Source: Pararoseomonas sp. SCSIO 73927
GTDB taxonomy: Bacteria; Pseudomonadota; Alphaproteobacteria; Acetobacterales; Acetobacteraceae
Direction of reading: 5' to 3'
DNA length: 64,000 bases
NCBI RefSeq assembly: GCF_037040815.1
Contig: NZ_CP146232.1
Coordinates: 4,124,001 to 4,188,000, forward strand
Every line of letters begins with the position of its first letter. Position 1 is the first letter of the stretch. Made by a program: the position numbers and the translations under genes. The notes under the pieces were generated by a model that was given only the letters and a program-made list of their open reading frames with translations, was not told where the DNA came from and ran no database searches. This document shows positions 52,339 through 60,121 of the stretch, one piece after another.

Positions 52339-52368
52339 GGATGGGGCCGACATCGGCGCCATCCCGCA

Positions 52369-52797
52369 TCAGGCTAGGTTGCCCGCCGCGATCCTTAGCA
52401 GGAGGGTGATGACCCGCTCGCTGCTGATTCCTCCTTCCAGGGCACGGGCGCGAGGGACTGAGCCGGCAAGTCCCACGGCAGGGGACGTCCACCATCTCGC
52501 CGCACCCGGCCAGACGACACGTTCGAGGATGACGAGGACGTCGGTGAGGTCGGGATACAGCCGGTCCGCCTGGAGTAGATCCGTCTCCCGGCGGGCGAGA
52601 ATGCTGCGGGTTCGGTCGAGGCGGTGCGCGGCCGCTGGCGGCCATCGTGGTGCGGTGTTTCCATAATCTGATTTGTCGTCGGACTGTTGTTGGAGGCCGA
52701 TCCCGCCCCGGACCGATGGCTTCGACTGGCACCCGGGGTGAGGTCCCGCCAGGTCCGGGGCGGCGCTGGATCGGTTCCTATCGCTCCTGGGGACCAT
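52369..52797 (-). CDS. Hypothetical protein coupled to the primase gene
   Basis: 142 residues; its ATG lies inside the last codons of the primase gene (20-base overlap), as in a translationally coupled operon. The first 45 residues are low-complexity, the rest is helix-like (RTRSILARRETDLLQADRLYPDLTDVLVILERVVW, GGISSERVITLLLRIAAGNLA). No family recognised; whether it is translated is uncertain. Confidence 0.35.
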   Translation of the reverse strand: MVPRSDRNRSSAAPDLAGPHPGCQSKPSVRGGIGLQQQSDDKSDYGNTAPRWPPAAAHRLDRTRSILARRETDLLQADRLYPDLTDVLVILERVVWPGAARWWTSPAVGLAGSVPRARALEGGISSERVITLLLRIAAGNLA

Positions 52798-53704
52798 TAC
52801 GTCCCGTCCTCCAGCCCACCTGGGCGGTGCGCCGTGCGTATTCCTGTGCTGCTTCGGGCGCCAAACCGCTCGCCCGCTCCCCGGCGAGGATGACAGGCAC
52901 GATCTGCTCGACGGATACGCCCCTGGAAGCCAGCCGCCGCGCGATGGCGAAATCCGCGCGGCTGCGATCGAGCGTCTCCCCCGATGGCAGGGTACTTATG
53001 AGACGTTTCATCCCGTCCGCGTGCTCCGCGGCGGGGGAACGGTCTAGCGAGGAGCCCGGGCACCCGGTGATGGGTCGGTTGGGATTATCCCGCCTCTCGG
53101 CCGGAATCGCGCTCGCCTCCTGCAGCAGCGCGGCGGCGCCTGGATCGACGATCGGTCCATCGGCGTAAATCAAGAGGGCGTAGGGGTACAGTCCGGTCTC
53201 TCTCGAGAGGTGCCGTGTTTTTCGGTTCGTGAAGCCGGGTAGGCGACCGGGCTGCGAGGCCCGCGCGGCGCAGAGGTCACCGCCGTAGCGTCGGGCCAAC
53301 AACTTGGCAGCCGCATCGGCCAAAGCGGGATCGACCGACGTCTCGGATATTGTGACCCATGCCTGAAGGGATCCGGGGGAGGACGCAACGACAGCGGCCG
53401 GGCGGTGATGGCGGCGGAGCGCGGTGAGGGCATCGGCGTGGAGATCGTCGATGAGGATCTGGCGTGGATCGACGGGCCGGCCGACGATGTGGTGGCCAAT
53501 TGAATTCAAGCGCCGAAGCCACGGAATGGCGCGGAGCAACTGGTTAAGGCTCCAGCAGCGCCGGTGAGGGGGCGTGCCGGCACCGGGATCGGCCGGAACG
53601 ACGGTGATGGCGTAGCTGGCCGCAGGTAGGGCGCGGGCCCAGCGATCGACGGCGTCGCGCGTGCGATCCTCCCCGCGGCGCGCGGGGCTGGTATTCGAGG
53701 GCAT
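52778..53704 (-). CDS. RepB-like DNA primase of plasmid type
   Basis: 308 residues. The archaeo-eukaryotic-primase-like domain of plasmid RepB proteins is recognisable: NSIGHHIVGRP, RQILIDDL with the acidic pair Asp86-Asp87, VASSPGSLQAW, RYGGD and RLPGFTNRKTRH. The C-terminal part (residues 245-300) has DRSRADFAIARRLASRGVSVEQIVPVI, a PriCT-like helical end. Such primases start plasmid replication at single-strand sites or accompany relaxases in IncQ-type elements. Start chosen at MPSNTSPARR; the frame is open further upstream but without similarity. Follows the TOPRIM-like gene by 55 bases. Confidence 0.8.
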   Translation of the reverse strand: MPSNTSPARRGEDRTRDAVDRWARALPAASYAITVVPADPGAGTPPHRRCWSLNQLLRAIPWLRRLNSIGHHIVGRPVDPRQILIDDLHADALTALRRHHRPAAVVASSPGSLQAWVTISETSVDPALADAAAKLLARRYGGDLCAARASQPGRLPGFTNRKTRHLSRETGLYPYALLIYADGPIVDPGAAALLQEASAIPAERRDNPNRPITGCPGSSLDRSPAAEHADGMKRLISTLPSGETLDRSRADFAIARRLASRGVSVEQIVPVILAGERASGLAPEAAQEYARRTAQVGWRTGRNGPQER

Positions 53705-53759
53705 GGGAGATGACTCCGAGAAAGGGTGGCGGCCGGTGGGTGACCGACCGCCAGGGGGA

Positions 53760-54365
53760 TCAGGCGGCGCGGCGGGCGGTCGTGCGGGCCTCAAAGAGAG
53801 CCGCGACCCAGCCGCCGCTCGGCGGCTCCAGCACGAGGGGATCGCACGCACCCGCTGGCAGGATGTCGCGGAGGAGGGCCTGGACGCGGCCGCGGGAAGG
53901 GCAGCTGCCGTCCCGAAGCGATGCGAAGGCCAGGATGGTCTCGCGCAGTGGATCGGCGGTGACGAGAGCGGTGAGCGCCTGATCAGCCGCGCGCGACCAG
54001 GATCCGCCGGGCGCGGCGAACGTCGTGTTGTGGTGGGCGTGCGGCTTGAGCGCCGCCAGAGCGATGGCCTGCAGCGGTCCATCGACCAGGACGAGGCGGG
54101 GGCGGCATGGGCCAGGGGTGCGGAAGAGCGACCTTGTTCCCCCGCGGGTGAAGGCGTGGCCGCCGGTGCGGCCGGACTTGATTAGCTCTGACCCGCTCTC
54201 CCGGCCGGAGGCGTCGCGGTGGCGACACCAGAGGCCGGCGGGACTGCGGGACACGGCATCGCCGAAAGGCAGGAGGTCAGCATGAAGGAGCGGGATGTGC
54301 TCGAAGCCTGGCAGCAGCGGGGAAGGTGACGAGGAGCGGGGCTTACGCGGCGGAAATGGGATCAC
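53760..54365 (-). CDS. TOPRIM-domain (DUF3991-like) protein with degenerate active site
   Basis: 201 residues from a GTG at 54,365 with GGAG eight bases upstream. GLWCRHRDASGRESGSELIK, GHAFTRGGTRSLFR and RLVLVDGPLQAIALAAL followed by TTFAAPGGSWS follow the order seen in plasmid TOPRIM/DUF3991 proteins. In active members the third segment reads VEAPIDAL and a DxD pair follows; here the Glu is Asp (position 95) and no DxD is visible in ILAFASLRDG. It is therefore probably not catalytic on its own and may assist the primase encoded downstream. Confidence 0.6.
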   Translation of the reverse strand: MIPFPPRKPRSSSPSPLLPGFEHIPLLHADLLPFGDAVSRSPAGLWCRHRDASGRESGSELIKSGRTGGHAFTRGGTRSLFRTPGPCRPRLVLVDGPLQAIALAALKPHAHHNTTFAAPGGSWSRAADQALTALVTADPLRETILAFASLRDGSCPSRGRVQALLRDILPAGACDPLVLEPPSGGWVAALFEARTTARRAA

Positions 54366-54562
54366 GGTGAGTCTCCGGACAAACCGGCCGCAGGAACCCC
54401 CAACTCCATTCAGGCCCGGATGGGCGAAGGCGGGGGGCGGCCGCGAGCGGCCAACCCCCGCCGGCGCCATCCGGACCGGAACTTGATTTCCCGGGACCAG
54501 CGGTCCCGCCGCTCTCGGTCCTCTCTTGATTGCCCTATCCGCGATCGATGCCGGGCGCCCGG

Positions 54563-54862
54563 TCAGGTGTCCAAAGATCGTCTCAGTGATACGCCGATGA
54601 CGCTGCCCGTCTGGACCATCGTGACCCCAGCACCCGACAGGGCCGCCACGAGACGTTTAATCGTGGCGGGGCGTCCAGGGACAGGCGCATGGTCCGGCGA
54701 AAGCTCGGCCGACTTGATTGTTCTTAGGGACACGCCGGAGGCGACGGCGAGTTCAGCCTGGCTCCAGCCAAGCAGGGCGCGCGCGGCGCGAAGATGGGCC
54801 GGCGTCGGTTTGTCGCTCGCGGCCACGCGGAGCCCTCTTGATATCCGGACAGATCGCTGCAC
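54563..54862 (-). CDS. XRE-family helix-turn-helix regulator
   Basis: 99 residues. The HTH is AHLRAARALLGWSQAELAVASGVSLRTIKSAE, followed by IKRLVAALSGAGV. A Cro/CI-type regulator of plasmid size. The GTG start lies inside a palindrome (54,858-54,872), which implies autoregulation and possibly a leaderless transcript. Divergent from the Vsr-like endonuclease gene; upstream on its strand of the TOPRIM and primase genes, which it may control. Confidence 0.85.
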   Translation of the reverse strand: MQRSVRISRGLRVAASDKPTPAHLRAARALLGWSQAELAVASGVSLRTIKSAELSPDHAPVPGRPATIKRLVAALSGAGVTMVQTGSVIGVSLRRSLDT

Positions 54863-54872
54863 CTATAGTGCA
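54858..54872. promoter_or_regulatory. Operator overlapping the start codon of the XRE gene
   Basis: TGCAC-CTATA-GTGCA, perfect five-base arms around an AT-rich centre that can also act as a -10 element. The GTG start codon (54,862-54,860 on the minus strand) lies in the left arm. Confidence 0.5.
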
Positions 54873-54952
54873 TATTCCCGGCGCGCCCCAGTTCGCCCGA
54901 TCGGCTGCGGCCCGCCCCTTTTTCCCCGACATCCTCCATCCGGAGACCATCC

Positions 54953-55417
54953 ATGCCCCCAAGCATGGCGCGGATCCCTGTCCGCGACACGAAGCCGGAG
55001 CGCGCGCTCCGCGCTGCCCTCGGCCGCCTTGGCATTGCCGATCTTGAATGCAACGCGGCCCATCTGCCGGGCCAGCCGGACGTGGTCCTTCCGGCGCTCC
55101 GCACTGCCGGGTTCGCCCACGGCTGCTTCTGGCATCATCACGAGGGGTGCAAGCACGGACGCGTTCCGGCCACAGCCTACCCTTGGGCGCAGAAATTCAA
55201 GTGCACCCGGGCCCGGGACGCTGCCACCCGCTCTGCCCTCGTCACGGCCGGCTGGCGCGTGCTGACGGTTTGGGAATGCGCGCTCCTCGGCCCAGATGCC
55301 CTCCCGCAGAACGATCTGGATGGGGCGGTGAAGGCCTTCCTCGGCGGGAAGGCTCCGACGCTGGAGGTCGAAGGGCGCGGCGTGCTTGCGCATGTCGATC
55401 ATCCGCAGGCTGCCTGA
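54953..55417 (+). CDS. Very short patch repair (Vsr-type) DNA mismatch endonuclease
   Basis: 154 residues. Vsr signature: MARIPVRDTKPERALRAALGRLGI at the start, LPGQPDVVLP with the catalytic Asp, FAHGCFWHHHEGC with the zinc/His site, KFKCTRARDAATRSALVTAGWRVLTVWEC at the end. Vsr nicks T:G mismatches produced by deamination of 5-methylcytosine and normally sits next to its Dcm-type methyltransferase; none is present in the window. Start at the first Met; the one at 54,965 also fits the family. May equally be a nicking endonuclease of the island. Confidence 0.88.
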   Translation: MPPSMARIPVRDTKPERALRAALGRLGIADLECNAAHLPGQPDVVLPALRTAGFAHGCFWHHHEGCKHGRVPATAYPWAQKFKCTRARDAATRSALVTAGWRVLTVWECALLGPDALPQNDLDGAVKAFLGGKAPTLEVEGRGVLAHVDHPQAA

Positions 55418-55482
55418 TCGGTGTGGCCAGCCTCCTGGGCAGATCGGAACCAATCAGGATCATCGACAAGGAGTAGGGCACC

Positions 55483-55986
55483 GTGAAGCGGAAGATAGAT
55501 AAGGAAGCATGCGTCCCCATCCCACATGAGATGGCCGAGGCGCTCGGCCTGGATGAGGGCAGCGAGTTAGATGTGCGAGTCAGTGGCCGGCACATCGTGA
55601 TTACCCGGGCCGAGAATGAAGATGAGCCGTTCATCGGGTGGGGAACGCCGGACGTCCAATTTGCAGCGGCTGTCGCGAAGTTCGCGAACGACGACCTTCC
55701 AGGCCTCACCGCATCGGTTGACGAGGGCATCGCCGAGATGGAGCTCGGATTTGTCGAGGGGCTCCGCCAAGGACTGGCCGCGCACCCCGTGGTTCTGGCG
55801 CGGCTGGAGCGGGTCATCGCGGCCGCGATGGAGACCTTTCGCGATCTGAAGGTATCACGGGCGTGGGTTCTGCGTCCGCACCCCTGGCTGGAGTGGCGCT
55901 CCCCGATCGCCACCGCGATGACGGAGGAGGGCGCCCTCGTGGTGGAGGGGGTGCTCGGCCAGATCCTGTCTGGCCGAACGGTGTAG
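55483..55986 (+). CDS. Composite antitoxin-like protein: SpoVT/AbrB N-terminus plus MbcA/ParS-like C-terminus
   Basis: 167 residues. Residues 1-42 (MKRKIDKEACVPIPHEMAEALGLDEGSELDVRVSGRHIVI) have the swapped-hairpin SpoVT/AbrB/MazE pattern. Residues 125-167 (RAWVLRPHPWLEWRSPIATA, TEEGALVVEGVLGQILSG) follow the Xre/MbcA/ParS toxin-binding domain that normally ends in a glycine-rich short tail. The central 80 residues are helical. Antitoxins with the ParS-like end usually pair with a RES-domain NAD-consuming toxin; here the next gene, 12 bases on, is a DEDDh exonuclease instead. GTG upstream ACCGTG precedes the ATG. Confidence 0.7.
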   Translation: MKRKIDKEACVPIPHEMAEALGLDEGSELDVRVSGRHIVITRAENEDEPFIGWGTPDVQFAAAVAKFANDDLPGLTASVDEGIAEMELGFVEGLRQGLAAHPVVLARLERVIAAAMETFRDLKVSRAWVLRPHPWLEWRSPIATAMTEEGALVVEGVLGQILSGRTV

Positions 55987-55998
55987 TTGGTGCGACCG

Positions 55999-56601
55999 AT
56001 GCTGGAGCCCCCGATATTCATCGACGTGGAGGCGAGCGGGCTCGGGCCTGCCGGCTACCCTATCGAGGTCGGAGTCGCGGTGCCCCGACAGGCAATTGGG
56101 GGAGGGTGGGAGGTGACCCTCTGGAGTGCGCTGGTCAGAACCCCTCCGGCGTGGCTCGCGGGAGACGGAGGATGGGATCCTGAGGCGGAGCAAGTACACG
56201 GCCTCTCCCGGGAGATGCTGGTGCAGGAGGGGCTGCCGGCTGAGGATGTTGTCCGGAAACTCGACCTCGTCCTCAGCAGCCGGGTGGTGGTCACAGACAC
56301 TGGCGCGGATGGAAGGGACGCTGGCTGGATCGCCGAACTGGGCCGCGCCGCAGGGTGTGTGAAGTGGCCGTCCTCGTGGGCACTAGCACCGGACCAATCC
56401 GATACCCTGATCCGGAAACAAGCCCGGGCGGCTGGGACGGGTGCCCGCCTCCTCGCCATGGTGGAGGCCGCTCCGCCGCTGACCCACGCTGCCGCGGAGG
56501 ATGCGTTCCACCATGCATGGCGCTGGTGCTCCGTCGCGGAGCGGGGGAACGGAGTTGTCACAGTTAGTCCCGCAAGTCGGTATCGACGCCGATGGCAGTG
56601 A
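55999..56601 (+). CDS. DEDDh-family 3'-5' exonuclease-like protein
   Basis: 200 residues. Exo I PIFIDVEASGL (Asp9, Glu11), Exo II with Asp107 (GADGRDAGWI), and Exo III LTHAAAEDAFHHAW (His163, Asp168), the four acidic residues and His of the DnaQ/DEDDh fold. The length is that of a single exonuclease domain. In-frame TTG/GTG starts (55,987, 55,990) lie immediately after the antitoxin-like stop, so translation is probably coupled. As partner of a composite antitoxin it may be a toxin acting on RNA or DNA ends, or a housekeeping repair enzyme; function inferred. Confidence 0.75.
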   Translation: MLEPPIFIDVEASGLGPAGYPIEVGVAVPRQAIGGGWEVTLWSALVRTPPAWLAGDGGWDPEAEQVHGLSREMLVQEGLPAEDVVRKLDLVLSSRVVVTDTGADGRDAGWIAELGRAAGCVKWPSSWALAPDQSDTLIRKQARAAGTGARLLAMVEAAPPLTHAAAEDAFHHAWRWCSVAERGNGVVTVSPASRYRRRWQ

Positions 56602-56846
56602 CGGGTGCTGACCTGATGATGCTGACGGATGAGGCCGGGCGCATTGAAGCCAGTGCGTGGGATGGATTGCGCCGGACTACCCCGACCGAACGGCTAGGCC
56701 AGCTGAGCAGGAAAGTGGCTGCCGGCTACCACCTACCCCCACCCGCCGCGTTGAGGAACCGCGGGAGGCGGAGAACGCCAGAGAAGATCGCGCTGCTCGA
56801 ACGAATAGCGACATGTGTGGCGCAAGAGGGCGCCGAAGCGCCCTAG
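56592..56846 (+). CDS. Small hypothetical protein, third gene of the exonuclease operon
   Basis: 84 residues, starting inside the exonuclease stop (ten-base overlap). MAVTGADLMMLTDEAGRIEASAWDGLRR, then a basic Pro/Arg-rich stretch (PPPAALRNRGRRRTPEKIALLERI). No family recognised. The overlap implies coupled translation with the exonuclease; it may be a small regulator or DNA-binding accessory. Confidence 0.5.
   Translation: MAVTGADLMMLTDEAGRIEASAWDGLRRTTPTERLGQLSRKVAAGYHLPPPAALRNRGRRRTPEKIALLERIATCVAQEGAEAP
56827..56844 (+). terminator. Terminator hairpin at the end of the exonuclease operon
   Basis: AGGGCGC CGAA GCGCCCT, 7-bp perfect arms with a four-base tetraloop-like centre, overlapping the end of the small gene. 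Confidence 0.6.
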
Positions 56847-56854
56847 GTTCTCGA

Positions 56855-56898
56855 CGACCTGCCAGGCCCCCGATCATTCCTTTGGGTTTGGCAGGTCG
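56855..56898. terminator. Second inverted repeat at the island's right edge
   Basis: CGACCTGCCA and TGGCAGGTCG arms (10 bp) around a 24-base loop, between the island operon and the convergent DapA-family gene. May terminate transcription from both sides, or be an island end; no matching sequence was found at the left boundary. Confidence 0.45.
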
Positions 56899-56954
56899 GT
56901 CTCTAAGTCAGCTTCTCGCCCCGGGTACTATCCGGTCGCGAAGCATCGTGCGTG

Positions 56955-57872
56955 TCAGGCGGCTTCTTCGACCGTCTTATCCTGCAGGGCCTCGACCGCG
57001 GCACGGATCGCGGCTTGCTGGGCCGGGGTCGCGGGCTTGGTGGGCCGGCGGCAGGTGCCGACCTCCATGCCCTGGAGGGAGAGGGCGTACTTCGCCGTGG
57101 CGATGCGGTTGTCGGCGAAGATCGCGTTCCAGAGGCGTAGCATCTTGCGGTGCAGGAGCTGGGCGCGGGCAGTGTCCCCGGCCTTCACGGCATTCCACAT
57201 CTCTAGGCACTGACGCGGGGCGGCGGAGGCCAGCATGGAAATGACGCCGTGCGCACCGAGCGCCATGGAAGGGTAGAGCAGCGCGTCGATCGCGGCGTAG
57301 ATGCGGTCGTTCGGGCCGGCTTCGAGAAGGAGGTCGGCCAGCATCTTCAGGTCGCCGGCGCTCTGCTTCACGCCGATCACGCCCGGCTCCTCGCGCATCA
57401 TTCGGAGGATGAGCTTGGGGGAGAGATAGTTCCAGGGGATGACGTTGTAGACGATGATCGGCACGCCGGCCGCGTCGTACACCTCGCGGAAGTGGCGGAT
57501 CATCTCCTCCTCGTCGGTCTTGTAGATGTAGTGGACCGGGGTGAGCTGGAGGGCGGAGACGCCGAGGTCGGCGACGGCGCGGGCCTTCTCGATGGCGTCG
57601 CGCGTGCTGTTGGCGATGACGCCGGCGATCAGGGGGCGGGTGTCGTCCATCTCCTCGGCGACGGTCGCGGTCAGGCGGCGCAGCTCGTCGGTGGAGAGGT
57701 TGAAGCCCTCGCCGGAGCTGCCGCCGACCACGAGGCCGTGGACGCCCTGGCGCAGCATGAAGCGGGCGGCGGCGCGGAGCGCCTTCTCGTCGATGCTCTC
57801 GTCCTCGGCCAGCGGGGTGACGAGCGGGGGAAGGATGCCGGTGATCTCGGCGGGGTGGAACAGCTTGGGCAT
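56955..57872 (-). CDS. DapA-family (dihydrodipicolinate synthase/N-acetylneuraminate lyase) aldolase
   Basis: 305 residues. Barrel motifs LPPLVTPLAEDESIDEKAL, VVGGSSGEGFNLSTDEL, VYNVIPWNY (catalytic Tyr) and IGVKQSAGDLKML with the Schiff-base Lys. The family includes keto-acid aldolases such as KDG, 2-keto-3-deoxy sugar-acid and hydroxyproline enzymes besides true DapA. As it sits downstream of a Bug receptor and is divergent from a LysR, a catabolic role is likelier than lysine synthesis. The C-terminal CRRPTKPATPAQQ part is normal for the family. Confidence 0.9.
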   Translation of the reverse strand: MPKLFHPAEITGILPPLVTPLAEDESIDEKALRAAARFMLRQGVHGLVVGGSSGEGFNLSTDELRRLTATVAEEMDDTRPLIAGVIANSTRDAIEKARAVADLGVSALQLTPVHYIYKTDEEEMIRHFREVYDAAGVPIIVYNVIPWNYLSPKLILRMMREEPGVIGVKQSAGDLKMLADLLLEAGPNDRIYAAIDALLYPSMALGAHGVISMLASAAPRQCLEMWNAVKAGDTARAQLLHRKMLRLWNAIFADNRIATAKYALSLQGMEVGTCRRPTKPATPAQQAAIRAAVEALQDKTVEEAA

Positions 57873-57901
57873 GGGATGGCTCCGGTGTGGGGAGGTGGGG
57901 A

Positions 57902-58876
57902 TCAGTTGGGCTCGACGCCGGCGATGCGGGCGAGCTCGGCGAAGTGGGTGATCTGCTGGTCGATGTAGCGGGCGAACTCGGCCGGGGAGGAGAAGGCGAC
58001 CTCCAGGCCGAGCTGGTTCAGGCGGGAGGCGATCTCGGGGTCGGCCAGGGCCTTGCGGACGGCCTCGTTCAGCGTCGCCACCACCTCTTGTGGCAGGCCA
58101 GCAGGGCCGACCACGCCGTTCCAGGTGAGCACCTCGTAGCCGGGCAGGCGCTCGGCGATCGCGGGCACGTCGGGGAGGAGGGCGGAGCGGCCGAGGCTGG
58201 TGACGCCGAGCGGCCGGACGGTGCCGGCGGCAATCAGGGGCATCACCTCGAGGATGGGGTTGATCACGGTCTGTACCTGGCCGGCGACGAGGTCGTTCAG
58301 GGCCGGAAGGCCGCCGCGGTAGGCGACGGGCTCCATCCGCACCCGCGCCATGGACCCGAGCAGGGTGCCGGCGAGGTGGGGGGAGGAGCCCTGGCCCGCG
58401 GTGCCGTAGTTCACGGCGCCGGGCTTCTCGCGGACGCGGGCGATGAAGGCGTCCAGGCTTTGCGCCGGGTAGTTCGGCGCGACGACGAGGACGCTGGGGC
58501 TGGTGGTGACGCGGGCGACGGGGGTGAAGTCCCGCCGAGGGTCATAGGGCAGGCTGCGGGTGAGGCTGACGTTGGCGGCGAGCGGGCCGCTGCTGAGGAA
58601 GCCGAGGGTGTAGCCGTCGGGCCTGGCGGCGGCGACGGCGGCGGTGCCGATCGCGCCGCCGGCGCCGGTGCGGTTCTCCACCACCACGGGCTGGCCGAGG
58701 ATGTCCCCGAGCTTGCGGGCGACGATGCGGCCGGAGACGTCGTTGTTGCCCCCTGCGGCGAAGGGCACGACGAGGGTGACGGGGCGGTTGGGATAGGGGG
58801 CCTCGGCCGCGGCGGACGCGGCCTGGAAGCAGAGCAGGCCGAAGAAGGCGCGCCTGGCCCATCCTGAAGGTGACAT
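57902..58876 (-). CDS. Tripartite tricarboxylate transporter (Bug) substrate-binding protein
   Basis: 324 residues with signal peptide (RRAFFGLLCFQAASAAAEA). Bug pattern: YPNRPVTLVVPFAAGGNNDVSGRIVARKLGD, ENRTGAGGAIGTAAVAAARPDGYTLGF, YRGGLPALNDLVAGQV and PDVPAIAE. Presumably captures a carboxylate that the DapA-family enzyme uses. Second gene 29 bases before the aldolase; ribosome site GGGAGAGGGAC precedes the ATG. Divergent LysR regulator 131 bases away. Confidence 0.92.
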   Translation of the reverse strand: MSPSGWARRAFFGLLCFQAASAAAEAPYPNRPVTLVVPFAAGGNNDVSGRIVARKLGDILGQPVVVENRTGAGGAIGTAAVAAARPDGYTLGFLSSGPLAANVSLTRSLPYDPRRDFTPVARVTTSPSVLVVAPNYPAQSLDAFIARVREKPGAVNYGTAGQGSSPHLAGTLLGSMARVRMEPVAYRGGLPALNDLVAGQVQTVINPILEVMPLIAAGTVRPLGVTSLGRSALLPDVPAIAERLPGYEVLTWNGVVGPAGLPQEVVATLNEAVRKALADPEIASRLNQLGLEVAFSSPAEFARYIDQQITHFAELARIAGVEPN

Positions 58877-59007
58877 CGTCCCTCTCCCTGTAAACCGGCC
58901 TTAACCGCCGCTCTTGTGTTGCCCGGAGGGTAGGGAGCGGAAACTCGGCGCGTCTATTCGATTGTTGGACCCGCATGTAAACCAGCGGGAAACACCAGGG
59001 GTCGTCC

Positions 59008-59925
59008 ATGCTCCAGCACCTGCGCTTCCGCCAGCTCGAGATGGTGCGGCTGCTGCTGGAGACCGGGAGCGTGCGGGCGGCGGCGCGGGCGATGAACATG
59101 ACGCCGCCGGCGCTCAGCAAGAGCCTGCGCGAGGTGGAGGCAATCGTCGGCAGGCCGCTGTTCGAGCGCACGGCGCGCGGGATCGCGGCGACGGCCGCCG
59201 GGCACGACTTCGTGCGGCACGCGCGGGTATTGCTGCAGGGATTGGAGGAGCTGCGGGACTGCGGCCAGACCGTGGGCGGAAAGGCGAGGCCGGTGCTGCG
59301 GGTGGGGGCGGCGCCCTTCATCAACTGGCGCATCATGCCGGGCGTACTGCAAGGGTTGGCGCGGGTTGAGGAGCGGCCCCGGATCCAGTTGATCGAGGGG
59401 CGGATCATCACCCTGGCGGACCAGCTGGTGAACGGGGAACTCGACGCGATCCTGACGCTGTTCACGCCGGAGGCGCTGCAGGTGCTGGAGCAGGACGCGC
59501 TGGTGCTCGACCAGATCTACGCGGAGCGGACGCTCGTCGTCGCGGGGGCAGGGCACCCGCTGGCCGATCATGAAGCGACCTGGGCGCGGCTGGCGGAGGA
59601 GGACTGGATCCTTCCGCCCCAGACCTTCTCCCAGCGGCTAATTGTCCAGCGCGGCTGTCTGGAAGCGGGGGTACTGCCGCCGGAGCCTGCGATCGAGACG
59701 AGCAACATCCCGGCCATGCTGCGGATGGCAATGGCGGGGCTGGGCCTCGCAGTCACCTTCGAGTCCACGGTGCGGGAGGATCTCGCGGAGAAGAGGCTGC
59801 GAGTCGTGCGGATTGAAGGCGAACTGCCCGCAGTGCCGATCGGGCTGGCGAGCCGGCGGACGCGGGCGGATCCACGGCCGCTACAGGCTTTGCGAGAGGC
59901 TATCCGGGGCTATGCAGCGCGGTGA
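59008..59925 (+). CDS. LysR-family transcriptional regulator
   Basis: 305 residues. Helix-turn-helix LRFRQLEMVRLLLETGSVRAAARAMNMTPPALSKSLREVE; effector domain from PVLRVGAAPFINWRIMP. A typical divergent regulator of a Bug-receptor/aldolase operon, presumably induced by the imported carboxylate or its product. The variant helix MTPPALSKSL is common in LysRs next to Bug genes. Confidence 0.92.
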   Translation: MLQHLRFRQLEMVRLLLETGSVRAAARAMNMTPPALSKSLREVEAIVGRPLFERTARGIAATAAGHDFVRHARVLLQGLEELRDCGQTVGGKARPVLRVGAAPFINWRIMPGVLQGLARVEERPRIQLIEGRIITLADQLVNGELDAILTLFTPEALQVLEQDALVLDQIYAERTLVVAGAGHPLADHEATWARLAEEDWILPPQTFSQRLIVQRGCLEAGVLPPEPAIETSNIPAMLRMAMAGLGLAVTFESTVREDLAEKRLRVVRIEGELPAVPIGLASRRTRADPRPLQALREAIRGYAAR

Positions 59926-60121
59926 TGCCCCTGGTGCCACGGCCAACCTGAAGCCGCGGCGAAGGCTGCGGTCAGACCTGCTTTCCCCCAAGCGGAGCTT
60001 AGCGGCGTGTGATCAGGGCGCGCCTCAAGGGCGCGCCGGCGGTTTGGACGTTCCATTATCGAGATGAGCGTTCTCTTCCGATCCTGCAGGCCGAACCGGT
60101 CAGGAAAACGCGCGCGACCTG

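Larger units (their letters stand above)
51821..52368. other. 548-base non-coding region with repeats, candidate replication/transfer origin
   Basis: Holds a terminator hairpin (51,860-51,881), the second oriT-like repeat (52,019-52,034), a perfect 15-bp-arm hairpin (52,248-52,281) and a direct repeat of its left part (52,321-52,338). No gene with coding character. Lies just downstream of the primase operon. Confidence 0.55.
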
